Shown here: piece after piece, positions 38,426-47,510 of the stretch
Layout of the letters: each line of letters opens with the position of its first letter
Numbering within the stretch: position 1 is the first letter of the stretch
Virus record (IMG/VR): IMGVR_UViG_3300043256_000368
Coordinates: 1-61,056 of that record
Strand: one strand, 5' to 3'
Length of the DNA stretch: 61,056 nt
DNA from: a virus
Position numbers and translations under genes: made by a program
The notes under the pieces: generated by a model
Told to the model about the DNA's origin: nothing
Database searches by the model: none
Seen by the model: only the letters and a program-made list of their open reading frames with translations

Positions 38426-38752
38426 ATGATTGAGATCGTAGCGTCCATCCGCAAGATGGACATCGCCACTTGTGGTGGCATGAAGGGCTCCGTCAACCTC
38501 CGCAAGGTGACGGTTGGTGGACGGGAATTCGACGCGGGGAAACTTTGGTATGTCGGATTCGCCGGCGGTCTGGACGCCACGAGTGGACTGTATGTAGGTC
38601 ACAATCGCTTCACGGAGGTCAGGCGCAAGGATTTGCTGGGTGATCCCAAGACCGACTTCGAAATGATTCCGGGTGGATTGACAGGAGAAGTTGACGATGG
38701 CCTTCACGCACGAGACGGCGGCCCAGGTGACGGTTTCGGGTCGGACGGTTAA
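38426..38752 (+). CDS. Small hypothetical virion-region protein
   Basis: A 108-residue protein has its ATG six bases after GGAGA. It has a beta-rich N-terminus (RKVTVGGREFDAGKLWYVGF) and an acidic glycine-rich C-terminus. It overlaps the next gene by 56 bases, which is long for this phage. No family is recognised. Confidence 0.45.
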   Translation: MIEIVASIRKMDIATCGGMKGSVNLRKVTVGGREFDAGKLWYVGFAGGLDATSGLYVGHNRFTEVRRKDLLGDPKTDFEMIPGGLTGEVDDGLHARDGGPGDGFGSDG

Positions 38753-39104
38753 GGGAAACGTTGCCGTATCGTCCGGGAACAACCGAAGCATCGACGAATC
38801 AATTCCGGATTCGTCAACCGACCTGTTGGTGCTCGAAACGGTTGATGTGTCTCAACTTCGAGCGTTCATTATGGTCTCTGACCAGCCGGTCACCGTCGAG
38901 ACCAACGATGGCACCACACCGCAAGAAACGATCATCTTGAATGCCAACGACCCGCTGATTTTCCGAAAGGGAGGAAATCAGCGAGAGGGTGCGGACTACC
39001 CTGTGATTCCGTTCTCGGCCGACGTAACTGGTTTCTACATCACAAACGCGAGCGGTGCGGCTGCGCAGCTCAAGATGGAGATTCTGCAAGACCCGACAGT
39101 GTAA
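38697..39104 (+). CDS. Small beta-rich virion protein
   Basis: The 135-residue protein starts at an ATG after AGGAGAA. It is beta-rich, with strands such as HETAAQVTVSGRTVKGNVAV, LRAFIMVSDQPVTVETNDG and FYITNASGAAAQLKMEILQD. This resembles small spike or decoration proteins in phage heads. A family is not assigned. Confidence 0.5.
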   Translation: MAFTHETAAQVTVSGRTVKGNVAVSSGNNRSIDESIPDSSTDLLVLETVDVSQLRAFIMVSDQPVTVETNDGTTPQETIILNANDPLIFRKGGNQREGADYPVIPFSADVTGFYITNASGAAAQLKMEILQDPTV

Positions 39105-39128
39105 CGTGAAGGAGTGTGCGATGGCCGC

Positions 39129-39362
39129 ATGAAAACGCTGCCTCGAACCCATTGGCATGGCGGGTTGCCCAGGAGTGGAAAGCGGACCGCAATAATGACG
39201 TGCCCTGAGTGTGGGCAAGAGTATTCGCTGAGTGGGCACGAGATTGACGACAGCGGTGTCGTGACTCCGTCCGTCGTTTGTGTGACGCAAGGTTGCACTT
39301 ATCACGGGTACATAACTCTCGAAGGTTGGTCCGCCGTACCGCGTGTACCGCGACCACAGTGA
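39129..39362 (+). CDS. Small zinc-ribbon protein
   Basis: A 77-residue protein has CPECGQEYSLSGHEI and a later VVCVTQGCTYHGYI, two cysteine pairs about 30 residues apart. Starts at 39129 and 39195 are both possible, and neither has an ideal ribosome binding site. It probably binds zinc. No family is recognised. Confidence 0.5.
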   Translation: MKTLPRTHWHGGLPRSGKRTAIMTCPECGQEYSLSGHEIDDSGVVTPSVVCVTQGCTYHGYITLEGWSAVPRVPRPQ

Positions 39363-39377
39363 GGAAGGAAACGACAA

Positions 39378-39572
39378 ATGGCCGCAGAAAAGGAACACCA
39401 GTTCAAGGCGGGTGATATGGTCTTGGTGCCAGCCAAGCTGCTCGAGTTTACCCCGAAGGTGAAAGAGGGGCACGCCCGATTCCAGGTGATCGACGAACAT
39501 GCGGTAGGGGAGGCGCCCGAAATTATCTGCTCGACGCGAGCGGTGCGCCCGATGCGCGCCAGTAAATCGTAA
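39378..39572 (+). CDS. Small hypothetical virion-region protein
   Basis: A 64-residue protein has its ATG about seven bases after AAGGAAA. It is a beta-rich, charged protein (HQFKAGDMVLVPAKLLEFTP, then RFQVIDEHAVGEAPEII). No family is recognised. It lies in the head-completion gene group. Confidence 0.5.
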   Translation: MAAEKEHQFKAGDMVLVPAKLLEFTPKVKEGHARFQVIDEHAVGEAPEIICSTRAVRPMRASKS

Positions 39573-39625
39573 TCCCCTGGCCGGGATTGCAGGTGAGACA
39601 CTGGACTGAAAACTGAGCGACCTCC

Positions 39626-39886
39626 ATGAAGCGGCAAGTTGAAATCATCTGGAACATTGGGGTCTACGCTGGTGACCTACGGCGCGTCGACTTCGACGTC
39701 GCTGCTCGGATGATCGCCAACGGAACGGCCCTAGTGGTTGGCGCCGAACCGCGCCTGCACCGAACGGGACGGAAACCCCGTGCGAGCCGAGCGCGTCCAG
39801 CAATGACCCGTAGTAGTAAGGCGGGGAAAGCACCACAGCGCACAGAAGGTAACAGGGGGGCTCCTCAGGCGCGGAGTAAGCGATGA
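39626..39886 (+). CDS. Small basic-tailed protein
   Basis: An 86-residue protein has a mixed N-terminal 45 residues (VEIIWNIGVYAGDLRRVDFD) and a strongly basic C-terminus (GRKPRASRARPAMTRSSK and more), suggesting nucleic-acid binding. It overlaps the connector gene by four bases. No family is recognised. Confidence 0.45.
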   Translation: MKRQVEIIWNIGVYAGDLRRVDFDVAARMIANGTALVVGAEPRLHRTGRKPRASRARPAMTRSSKAGKAPQRTEGNRGAPQARSKR

Positions 39887-40485
39887 GCCATCACTCCATC
39901 GCGCATGAATCGCTAACGCGGCTCGACACGCCGGAGCCGGCCGTGACGATCGATGAAGGTCGCGCCTATTTGCGGCTTCGTCACAAGAGGGATGACCCAA
40001 TCATTCAACTCGGGTTGGCGGCCGCGATCGAGGACCATGAAGCGCAGACCGGTCGCCAGTTGATGGCCGCAACTTTCCGGCTCGACCTGGATGTGTTCCC
40101 GGCAGTCATCCGCCTTCGCAAGCCTCCGCTGATCTCAGTCACGAAACTCGAGTACCTCAATACCGGAGGTACGTTGACGCCGTTGGTGGTGGAGACGGAC
40201 TTTGTGGTTGACGCGGGGTCGCCCGACGACGTCGCCAGGATTACACCCGCTTACGGCAAGTGGTGGCCGACGACGCGCCGGCAAGTGAACGCGGTCCAGG
40301 TGACGTACAGTTGTGGGTTCGGTACGGACCCGGAAAAGATTCCCGCAGTAGATCGATTGAGGGTTCTGGCAGTGATGGAGTCATTGTTCACAAACTCCTC
40401 CGGGATGACGAACGCCCGTAGTCCCGTGACGCTGAAAATGGTCTTGCAACAACTCGCTTGGCAGAGGCGAGTGATTCGAACATGA
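39883..40485 (+). CDS. Head-tail connector protein (gp6-like)
   Basis: The 200-residue protein matches the gp6/YqbG-like connector pattern: RLDTPEPAVTIDEGRAYLRL, then DDPIIQLGLAAAIEDHEAQTG and LRKPPLISVTKLEYLNTGG. The C-terminal WWPTTRRQVNAVQVTYSCGF and MESLFTN fit the helical C-terminal ring element. It would form the ring between portal and tail. Confidence 0.8.
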   Translation: MSHHSIAHESLTRLDTPEPAVTIDEGRAYLRLRHKRDDPIIQLGLAAAIEDHEAQTGRQLMAATFRLDLDVFPAVIRLRKPPLISVTKLEYLNTGGTLTPLVVETDFVVDAGSPDDVARITPAYGKWWPTTRRQVNAVQVTYSCGFGTDPEKIPAVDRLRVLAVMESLFTNSSGMTNARSPVTLKMVLQQLAWQRRVIRT

Positions 40486-40817
40486 ACGCGGGCACCATGC
40501 GGGATGTGTTGTCGTTCCGTCGGCCCACGAATACGACCGATGCGATCGGCTCGCAAACTGTGGTCGATGACGAGACCACGCAGTACGTGGAGATCCGCGG
40601 GAAGATTGAGCCGCTTCGAGGGCGCGAACTAGAGCAAGCCCGCAAGGTCGACGCAGAGGCGACGTTCAAGATATTGACGGAGTGGGTCGAGGACGTGAAG
40701 CACGGCGATCTGATCGTGAGCGTTACGGACGGCCGTAAGTTTCAGATCGTCTGGATTGAGAACATCGATGAGATGGATCGGTTGCACAAGTTTCTCGTAA
40801 AGGTGCGGTTTAACTAA
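40482..40817 (+). CDS. Head-tail joining protein
   Basis: The 111-residue protein starts at an ATG overlapping the connector stop. Its MRDVLSFRRPTNTTDAIGSQ, VEIRGKIEPLRGRELEQARK and later KFQIVWIENIDEMDRLHKFL match the phage head-tail adaptor family (SPP1 gp16-like, PF05521). It seals the connector ring after packaging. All parts appear intact. Confidence 0.85.
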   Translation: MNAGTMRDVLSFRRPTNTTDAIGSQTVVDDETTQYVEIRGKIEPLRGRELEQARKVDAEATFKILTEWVEDVKHGDLIVSVTDGRKFQIVWIENIDEMDRLHKFLVKVRFN

Positions 40818-41398
40818 TGGCTGTGGGTTCCTCATTCGGATTGGTGCGTCGTAACATCGGCGGTCGGGGTTCGGGTGGAACCGGATTCACCGTATCGATG
40901 ACCGGGCAGGCGGCAATTCTGAGAATGCTCCGTCAGGTTTTGCCCGCAGAGGCCAATCGTGCGTTGCGCACCGCCCTGAACAAAGGTGCCACGATCACGT
41001 TGCAGCGCATGCGGGAGACAGTTCCGGTTCAAACGCCCCCGAAGCATGGGTGGAGATCGGGCACCAACCTCTCGAAGCCACGGCTGGACGCGCCCCGGGG
41101 CGGCCGCTTGAAACGATCGCTCGGTCGCAAGTACATCCATTACCGCAGTTCCGGAAACCATCTGGTGATGATTGGCCCTAGGGTGAACGAAGGACACAAA
41201 GGCCGGCACGGACATTTGGTCGAGGCCGGCACGGGACCTCGTGTTCAGCGAACCACCGGCAGGTCCACCGGCATCATGCCCGCCTTTCGTTTTATGGAGC
41301 GGGCGTTGGACTCGACGCGATTCAGGGTGGAGGGTGAGATTGCGAAAACCTTCCGAACGAAGTTGATGGACGCAGTCCGGAAACGTCGGAGGAGATAG
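40817..41398 (+). CDS. HK97 gp10-like tail completion protein
   Basis: The 193-residue protein starts at an ATG overlapping the upstream TAA. The pattern MTGQAAILRMLRQVLPAEAN, RALRTALNKGATITLQRMRE and TVPVQTPPKHG, then GRLKRSLGRKYIH and the HGHLVEAGTGPR motif, is typical of HK97 gp10-like proteins. It would fix the tail terminator to the head. The C-terminus ends in a basic run. Confidence 0.85.
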   Translation: MAVGSSFGLVRRNIGGRGSGGTGFTVSMTGQAAILRMLRQVLPAEANRALRTALNKGATITLQRMRETVPVQTPPKHGWRSGTNLSKPRLDAPRGGRLKRSLGRKYIHYRSSGNHLVMIGPRVNEGHKGRHGHLVEAGTGPRVQRTTGRSTGIMPAFRFMERALDSTRFRVEGEIAKTFRTKLMDAVRKRRRR

Positions 41399-41402
41399 CG
41401 GT

Positions 41403-41810
41403 GTGTCCGAAGAAGCCTTGCTCTCGCTCCTCAAAGACGATGTCAACATCGGAGTTGACGCCCGTGTGTATCTCGAGTTTGCGCCGACCCCGGCCGCTTT
41501 CCCGTACATCGTGTTCGACGTCGATGGGACCGATCCTGTCCTCGCCCACGATGGTGGTTCCAAGTTGGCGCGTCGTACCTTTAGGATCGAGTGCTGGGGT
41601 ACGACTGCAATACAAAGTAGGTCGGTCGCGGATGCGGTCCGCGCGAAAATACAAGGTTTCAAGGGGACGGCTGCCTCGGTGCGCGTTGATTCAATAATTG
41701 TGTTGGAGGGTGGACGGACCGAATCCACCATGCCCGACGACGGCGGTGACACGCCCTCATCGATGCGTCTCGTTTTGGTGGCGATGTGGTTTGAGGACGC
41801 CAATAACTGA
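41403..41810 (+). CDS. Tail terminator or completion protein (DUF3168-like)
   Basis: The 135-residue protein starts at a GTG after GGAGGAG. The order LLSLLKDDVNIGVDARVYLE, FPYIVFDVDG, FRIECWGTTAIQSRSVADAV and LVAMWFED fits the tail completion family around DUF3168/Gp17, which caps the tail tube. Family assignment is from pattern and position. Confidence 0.7.
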   Translation: MSEEALLSLLKDDVNIGVDARVYLEFAPTPAAFPYIVFDVDGTDPVLAHDGGSKLARRTFRIECWGTTAIQSRSVADAVRAKIQGFKGTAASVRVDSIIVLEGGRTESTMPDDGGDTPSSMRLVLVAMWFEDANN

Positions 41811-41822
41811 CGGAGCTTAATT

Positions 41823-42245
41823 ATGGCGACAGGTGCAATTTCGGCCTACGGGACACTCTTCAAGATGATCAATAGCCCCGGGACTCCGGTGTTGATTGCG
41901 GACATCACCAACCTGGACGGTCCGGCCTTGGAGGCGAATACGGCGGATGTGACTCCTCACGAAGCCGCCGGTTCAGGGTGGCGGCACAAGATCCCGTTGC
42001 TCAAGGACGGTGGACAGATCACCGGTACCATGAACTTCAAGCCGTCCCGAGATCGTGGTGTCGATCAGATGGCTGAGGCATTTGCCAGCGGCACCTTGAT
42101 GGACTGCGAGATGGCGTGGCCTGAAAGTGGCGAGAAGTGGACGTTCAAGGGTTACGTCGTTGGTTTCCAGCCACACGGGCCTACGGACGGCGCGCTGACC
42201 GCCGACTTCACAATCGAAGTGACGGAAACCGTTTCGTTCACGTAA
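41823..42245 (+). CDS. Major tail tube protein
   Basis: The 140-residue protein is the expected lambda V-like tail tube subunit: ISAYGTLFKMIN, then VLIADITNLDGPALEANTAD, a PHEAAGSGWRHKIP loop, GQITGTMNFKPSRDRG and TFKGYVVGFQPHGPTDGALT. The beta-sandwich would stack into hexameric rings forming the tail tube around the tape measure. It sits in the canonical position before the chaperones. Confidence 0.85.
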   Translation: MATGAISAYGTLFKMINSPGTPVLIADITNLDGPALEANTADVTPHEAAGSGWRHKIPLLKDGGQITGTMNFKPSRDRGVDQMAEAFASGTLMDCEMAWPESGEKWTFKGYVVGFQPHGPTDGALTADFTIEVTETVSFT

Positions 42246-42253
42246 GGGTTTGT

Positions 42254-42484
42254 ATGACCGTCGAGGAAATTGCAAATAGATGCAGTCAATACCTCTGGCT
42301 GCATGTTCTCGAGATTCAAGAGGAATCGCCAACGACCAAGGTGATCGTGTTAGCCACACCGTCCGGTGTGGCGTGTTTTTCAGTCACCGTCCAGAAGCAT
42401 GGGACGGATGACTGGAGGTTCATGGGTTTACGGTTTGATTTGGAGGACCACATGACCGAGTTACGTGAGGTGGCGGATGGGTAA
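42254..42484 (+). CDS. Small hypothetical tail-region protein
   Basis: A 76-residue protein starts at an ATG nine bases after the tail-tube stop. The pattern is TVEEIANRCSQYLWLHVLEI, then TKVIVLATPSGVACFSVT. No family is recognised. The stop overlaps the next start region. Confidence 0.5.
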   Translation: MTVEEIANRCSQYLWLHVLEIQEESPTTKVIVLATPSGVACFSVTVQKHGTDDWRFMGLRFDLEDHMTELREVADG

Positions 42485-42884
42485 ACCTGAACAGCAGGAT
42501 GGTTTCCTGAGCCATCAAGAAATCGTAGATATCGAAGATGATCGAACAATCGAGTACACGATGCAAACGCAAGGAGCCTGGAAGGGCAAGCGCGTTCGCC
42601 TTCGAAGCATCAAGGCGGATGAGCGAGACATTTTCGAATCGCGTTGCTTCCTGGCCAGTGAGAGGGGTGAGCCGTTTGGAATGCGGGCTGAGTTGGTCGG
42701 AAAGTGTCTCGTTGACGGCAACGGCGATCGTCTGTTCGCGGAGAACCAAATCCATCTACTCGGTGCCAAGAGTGGTGACGCATTAGATGAACTGTTCCAT
42801 GTGTGCAAGAAGCACAATGCAATGAACGTTGCCCAGATGGAGGCGTTGGCAAAAAAATCAGAGGGTCCGAGCGACTCCAATTAA
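42477..42884 (+). CDS. Tail assembly chaperone, short form (G-like)
   Basis: The 135-residue product is the unshifted form of the tail chaperone pair. It has a helical core (EYTMQTQGAWKGKRVRLRSI, then FESRCFLASERGEPFGMRAE). Just before its end is the slippery run A-AAA-AAA at 42851-42857, followed by TCAGAGGG. Upon shifting by -1 the ribosome enters the GT extension. Short and long forms help the tape measure and tail tube assemble. Confidence 0.8.
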   Translation: MGKPEQQDGFLSHQEIVDIEDDRTIEYTMQTQGAWKGKRVRLRSIKADERDIFESRCFLASERGEPFGMRAELVGKCLVDGNGDRLFAENQIHLLGAKSGDALDELFHVCKKHNAMNVAQMEALAKKSEGPSDSN

Positions 42885-43177
42885 TCGCGGAGTTGTGCTT
42901 GGCGTTCGGAGAACCCTCCCCGCAACGGTTCATGCGATCCATCGACAGCCAGGACCTTACGTTCTGGATCGCCTATTTCGGGGTGCGCCCGTTCGGTGGT
43001 ATCCGCGGCGATATGCAGATGGCTCGCATGTGTACTGTGTTGGCGAAATTGAAGGGCAACAAGACCGCAAAGGATGCCGACTTCATGCTCTTTAGGGGTA
43101 AGGGAGCGCAGTCGGGCCGCGAGATAAGGAACATCTGCCGACAGGTGCACCAAAACGTATTACAACGGAGAGCGTAA
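42477..43177 (+). CDS. Tail assembly chaperone, frameshifted long form (GT-like)
   Basis: Translation shifts -1 at A-AAA-AAA (42851-42857), where the upstream frame reads GCA AAA AAA. The -1 frame continues KKIRGSERLQLIAELCLAFG and carries FWIAYFGVRPFG near the middle, a motif typical of the T part of GT chaperones. The second frame has no start of its own that would produce a complete protein. This matches the lambda G/GT arrangement exactly, directly before the tape-measure gene. Confidence 0.82.
42851..42857 (+). promoter_or_regulatory. Programmed -1 ribosomal slippery heptamer
   Basis: Seven A bases are placed as X XXY YYZ relative to the upstream frame. This is a well-known high-efficiency slippery sequence. 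The following GAGGGTCCGAGCGAC region is a possible stimulatory element, though no strong hairpin is evident to me. Confidence 0.8.
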
Positions 43178-43180
43178 GCC

Positions 43181-45595
43181 GTGGCCCGCGAATCTATCGG
43201 TACGCTGCACCTGCAATTCAAGGCGAATACCAGGGGGTTCATCGGCCCTATGCGGGATGTCACCCGGGCGGTGCGCGCTGTTGACAGGCAAGTCGCGCGT
43301 TCGTCAGCGGGCTGGAAGTCTCTGGCCAAGTCGGTATTGACTGCCGTTGTCGCCTACAAGGCGCTCCGGTTGGCCTTTCGCGGTGTGGTCGGTTCGATCG
43401 AGGTCGCCGCAGAGTTTGAACGACAGGAGGCTGCCCTCGGGGCGCTTATCGGCAATGCGAAAATAGCTAAGGAACTGACCGACGATTTGATCGCATTTTC
43501 CTTGGCGACTCCGTTTACGTTCAAAGAACTTCTCGCTGGTTCAAAGCAACTGCTGGCATTCGGATTTGCGGCCAAGCAGATCCTACCGGTCTTGGCGGTG
43601 CTGGGTGAAGCGGCGGCGGCGACCGGTACCGCGCTTGCGGATGCGGTGTTCCCGTTCGCCCAGGCACGGACTGAGTCCAAACAGGTGTGGAAGGACATTC
43701 GGCAGTTCACCTCGAAGGGAATTCTGAGCCTCGAGGACCTTGCCGCGGAGATCGGAATAGCCACCGATGAAATACGGGCGTTCTCCGCAGCCGGCAAGCT
43801 GAACTTCACCCAAATTGCCTCAGCGATGAAAAAGAATGCGATCGAGGGGGGCCGCTTCTCAGGTCTCATGGGCACCATTGCGCAGACTACGTTCGGACTC
43901 ATCCAACGGTTTAAGGATTTGTGGCAGCTTATCCAAAAAGGCACCGGTGAAGCCATCATCGAGGTATTCAACCTGCGACAGAATATGCAAGACTTGTTTG
44001 CGACCGTTGGCTCATTGGTGACTTCCGGGAAATTCAAAGACGCGATGGTCGCGTGGATTTCGTTGCTGCGCGACGCGTTCGTTTGGTTCGTTGGACGCAT
44101 CGAACAGACTGTCAGAATTATGGCTCACTTGTTGGGGACGGCGTTTTCAGTGTTGGTGGGCCTCGCCGAGAAATTTGGGGACGTACTCGGTTTATCGAGC
44201 AAGAAGCAATTCATCCTTCGGCAGACGTTCGGTGAGAGCCGCGATGCCTTTATAGACAGGGCAGCGCTTAAGAAGTTTGAATTGGACCAAAGTGGCGAGA
44301 AGGTTCTGGAGTCGAAGATCCGGTTCGTCGATCCGCTTGCGGAAAGTTTGCACCCGGGGGGATCCCTACTTGACGTACTATTCACAGTCGATGCGCGGAG
44401 CGAGATCGGTAAGGTCATCGATCGGATGAAGGAGTTCGGAAAAGAGCTTCAAAATATGCCCACAACGCCTGATTGGGCGCGAAGTCTTGAGTTGATGCTC
44501 AATCCGGATGGGCAGTCAGTGGTTTTCAAGAATATCACTCAGATGTATCGTCATTTCATCGACAGTTCCACAAAGTTTTGGGACGACCTGAACCGAATAA
44601 CCGGCAGCGGTGTGATCGGGACCTCTATCGAGTTGTTGCGAGAGTTGTTGGCTTCAGCAAGGACGGTGCTCACGACCGGAATACCACTGATTGATAGTGC
44701 CGTCAGGCAAACTATTGAGCCCTATCGGGAAATATTGAAGATGGCCCAGGAATTAGCCGCCCAAAGCACATTCGCAAAGGTGCTGAACGCGCCGGTCAAA
44801 TTCATCCAAAATCTCGCTGCAAAGTTCGAGACCGGGTTCGATAAGACAGCACTTTTGTTCGATGAAGTCAGTAAAGTCCTGGAAAAGGCGGTTACGCAAA
44901 TACGCAACGTCGTCGGGCCGCGCGTGACGTTCCGCCAACAGGTTGACGAACTCATCGGCCAAAGCAAACTCGACCGCACGCCGGGGTTTGTATCGCAGGC
45001 ACAGGCCGCGCGGAAGTCTGCTGATATGCTCGACCGACAGCTTCTTCGTGTGCAGGAAATGAAGATGCTCTGGCAGCTATCCCAAAAGGTCATTGCCGAT
45101 ACGGTTGATCCGATGCAGCAACTCCACAGGTTTTCGCTCGATACTCTCATTGCCCAGCAAAAAGGTTTCCTCAACGACAAGCAACGGCTGGCGGGTATCA
45201 GGGCTATGGCTAAGGAGCTTTTCAAAATTGCGGACGCGAAGATCGATCCCTTCGAAGCCTTCGCCAAGCGAAAGGAGGAGCTAGAAACCTTACTCGCCGA
45301 TCAGAGGATCTCGTTGGGGCAATTCACGGCAACGCTGAAGCGCGATCGGGAGGCCATCCTTAACTTAGGTACCGGCAGTGAACTACGGCCGTCCAGTGGA
45401 TTCCGGTTCGCTCGAGCGGCCTTTTCGGGGAAAATTGCTGGAGGGGACACGGCGAGCCTGCTACGTCAACAGAATAAACAGCAAAACGTGCAGATTGTCC
45501 AGGCGCAACAAACCAATCGCACGCTGTCACGTATGGAACAACATTTCTTGCAGGCGTTCACCATCTACCAGCGAACCTTCCCGGGAGGGTTCTGA
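43181..45595 (+). CDS. Tail tape measure protein
   Basis: The 804-residue protein starts at a GTG after GGAGAG. The N-terminal 150 residues resemble tape-measure heads: LHLQFKANTRGFIGPMRDVT, LTAVVAYKALRLAFRGVVGS, FERQEAALGALIGN, FKELLAGSKQLLAFGFAAK and ATGTALADAVFPFAQARTE. Long helices and hydrophobic stretches follow. At about 1.5 A per residue the protein predicts a tail near 120 nm, a moderate siphovirus tail. It follows the chaperones by four bases. No lysozyme or peptidase domain is visible. Confidence 0.9.
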   Translation: MARESIGTLHLQFKANTRGFIGPMRDVTRAVRAVDRQVARSSAGWKSLAKSVLTAVVAYKALRLAFRGVVGSIEVAAEFERQEAALGALIGNAKIAKELTDDLIAFSLATPFTFKELLAGSKQLLAFGFAAKQILPVLAVLGEAAAATGTALADAVFPFAQARTESKQVWKDIRQFTSKGILSLEDLAAEIGIATDEIRAFSAAGKLNFTQIASAMKKNAIEGGRFSGLMGTIAQTTFGLIQRFKDLWQLIQKGTGEAIIEVFNLRQNMQDLFATVGSLVTSGKFKDAMVAWISLLRDAFVWFVGRIEQTVRIMAHLLGTAFSVLVGLAEKFGDVLGLSSKKQFILRQTFGESRDAFIDRAALKKFELDQSGEKVLESKIRFVDPLAESLHPGGSLLDVLFTVDARSEIGKVIDRMKEFGKELQNMPTTPDWARSLELMLNPDGQSVVFKNITQMYRHFIDSSTKFWDDLNRITGSGVIGTSIELLRELLASARTVLTTGIPLIDSAVRQTIEPYREILKMAQELAAQSTFAKVLNAPVKFIQNLAAKFETGFDKTALLFDEVSKVLEKAVTQIRNVVGPRVTFRQQVDELIGQSKLDRTPGFVSQAQAARKSADMLDRQLLRVQEMKMLWQLSQKVIADTVDPMQQLHRFSLDTLIAQQKGFLNDKQRLAGIRAMAKELFKIADAKIDPFEAFAKRKEELETLLADQRISLGQFTATLKRDREAILNLGTGSELRPSSGFRFARAAFSGKIAGGDTASLLRQQNKQQNVQIVQAQQTNRTLSRMEQHFLQAFTIYQRTFPGGF

Positions 45596-46539
45596 TGGCT
45601 ACCAAATGTATCGAGCTTATGGAAGGGCGTACTGATTACTCGCTGGGTATTGGTGGGTGGCAAGGGCTCAAACGGGTGTTCCACGTCAAAGTCAATAGCG
45701 TCAACGACTTTCCGGAAATCATCATGCAGGTGCCCGCCTTGGTGGATGAAGGCACCGCCGTACCATGGGGTTCAACCTACCCCAACGATAGCAGCGGTCT
45801 CGTGGTCGTCCAAATCGATCGTCTCGAACGACTGGACCATCTCAATTACAAGATGGGTGCGGTGTACGGGCCGCCGGTGGTCATCGAAACGTCGAGCAAC
45901 ATCATCGATCACTGGCAGTGGGACATCGAAGGTGGATTGACCTTCGAAAGGATATTCTTCGATCGCAACAGAGTGCCGATTGCTTCGCCACGTTATGAGG
46001 AAATTGGCAGAGACGAAGTAGGTGTTCCACCGGAAGAGACATTTTTCACGAACCACAACAATAAAACGCAACGCCTATTGCGAAAGCCCAACGAATTCGA
46101 GCCATTGCAGGGGGCCGACTTCCCCGCCAAACGGGCAACGCTAATCGGATTTCGGAAGGTCGCCCGGCTGACGGGTACGGTTCCGGGGAGCATCCTTAAC
46201 CATCTCGGTAGGGTCAACCTACGGCCGTTCCAGGGCGCTGAGGTCGCCGCGCTGAGATTCACTGCGCTGAGTGTCCATCCCGTTGGTGGCATCCTGACAC
46301 CATTCGGCGGGTTGGTCATCCGCCCGGATGATCTGCGCCACTTTGAGATTACCATTGTATTCGAGTGGAACCCCGACATTTGGGAGCCCTTTCGTCAGGT
46401 GCACGTGCGCACGTGGGACGATGGATCGTTCTCCGTGATCTATGACGCTGATAACCCAGAAGCCAACTTGGTCGAGAGCCGGCATAGCCTCCATGAATTC
46501 TCTGACTACCTCGTCACGATCCTGGAACCGTTCGAGTAA
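45595..46539 (+). CDS. Distal tail protein, unassigned
   Basis: The 314-residue protein starts at an ATG overlapping the tape-measure stop. It is beta-rich (LKRVFHVKVNSVNDFPEIIM, then GLVVVQIDRLERLDHLNYKM and FEITIVFEWNPDIWEPF). The position is that of the distal tail or baseplate hub protein, but I see no specific match to Dit. Cysteines are nearly absent. Confidence 0.6.
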   Translation: MATKCIELMEGRTDYSLGIGGWQGLKRVFHVKVNSVNDFPEIIMQVPALVDEGTAVPWGSTYPNDSSGLVVVQIDRLERLDHLNYKMGAVYGPPVVIETSSNIIDHWQWDIEGGLTFERIFFDRNRVPIASPRYEEIGRDEVGVPPEETFFTNHNNKTQRLLRKPNEFEPLQGADFPAKRATLIGFRKVARLTGTVPGSILNHLGRVNLRPFQGAEVAALRFTALSVHPVGGILTPFGGLVIRPDDLRHFEITIVFEWNPDIWEPFRQVHVRTWDDGSFSVIYDADNPEANLVESRHSLHEFSDYLVTILEPFE

Positions 46540-46544
46540 GCACG

Positions 46545-47510
46545 ATGACATTACATCTACCTCGCTTAAACGTGCCCGGCTATCAGTTGTTGGCCGATGC
46601 GTTCCGCGCACTCGAATCACGAATCGACGGTCTCGACAGTCGACGCGCCATCTCCGAAGGTCCGGCACGACAGCCCCTTATCATCCGACAGAAAACGGTT
46701 GTCGTTGTCGTGCGTCCGACGGCCGAGGACACACGTCTCGTTGTGAGAGAAGTTAGATACGGCACCCTGCCACCGGGCCCGCCGCCAGCGGCTAGCCAAC
46801 AAGAGGCTATTGCGGCCGCGATCGACACACAAATGGCTGAGACGATGCAAGACGCGCTTGGCGCAGAGCGGCGTGACCCGGTTGGGGCCGGGTCCAGAGA
46901 GCCGCCCGTTCGGCTAGTAGGTGATCCGTCTCCGCGTCCAGAGGATTCCGACGACGACGACATCGAAGAACTACCAGGACCGGTCGACCTCGACCCAGAG
47001 AATCCCCTGTACGAATGGGCGGGAAGTCCCTTTGGCGCTTTCCCAGACTACGGGCAAAACGCACTGGCGTACGAATTCGCCTTCTGGGATCCCGATGCGC
47101 AAGGCGTGCCAACGGCGGACACGGCATTTCTACGATGCCGGCGCGAACACGATGCTTGGATTACCGAACTACCTGGAGGTGGTACGGTCGGCTGGGCTGT
47201 GCTGCGGGGTTATCCGGATCCCGAGGGTCACGTCCTCTACGTTCAGCTACTACAAAAGCCGGCACCGTTCGTCGGGAAATGGGCCGTATCGCCTGGCGCT
47301 CCCCTCGTAGAGGTCTTTACCTACGGTGGGCTCAAGGCAATTGAATACGTCCAGCATCTTGTCGCGGTCGATGAGGTGCGACACTTCACTCCTGTACTCG
47401 TCATCGTAAACGACGGACAGCATCGGTTCGCTCTGCATCTGTTCAAGTTTCTGGTCGGGAGCTATCAACCTGCGATCGACGATTTCCGAGTGACGGATTG
47501 TGTGCCATGA
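46545..47510 (+). CDS. Tail protein, unassigned
   Basis: The 321-residue protein starts six bases after the previous stop. The N-terminal 100 residues are helical and proline-rich, with an acidic run near residues 132-145 (PEDSDDDDIEELPGPVD). The C-terminal part is beta-rich (EYVQHLVAVDEVRHFTPVLV). It probably belongs to the baseplate or tail tip. No family is recognised. Confidence 0.5.
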   Translation: MTLHLPRLNVPGYQLLADAFRALESRIDGLDSRRAISEGPARQPLIIRQKTVVVVVRPTAEDTRLVVREVRYGTLPPGPPPAASQQEAIAAAIDTQMAETMQDALGAERRDPVGAGSREPPVRLVGDPSPRPEDSDDDDIEELPGPVDLDPENPLYEWAGSPFGAFPDYGQNALAYEFAFWDPDAQGVPTADTAFLRCRREHDAWITELPGGGTVGWAVLRGYPDPEGHVLYVQLLQKPAPFVGKWAVSPGAPLVEVFTYGGLKAIEYVQHLVAVDEVRHFTPVLVIVNDGQHRFALHLFKFLVGSYQPAIDDFRVTDCVP

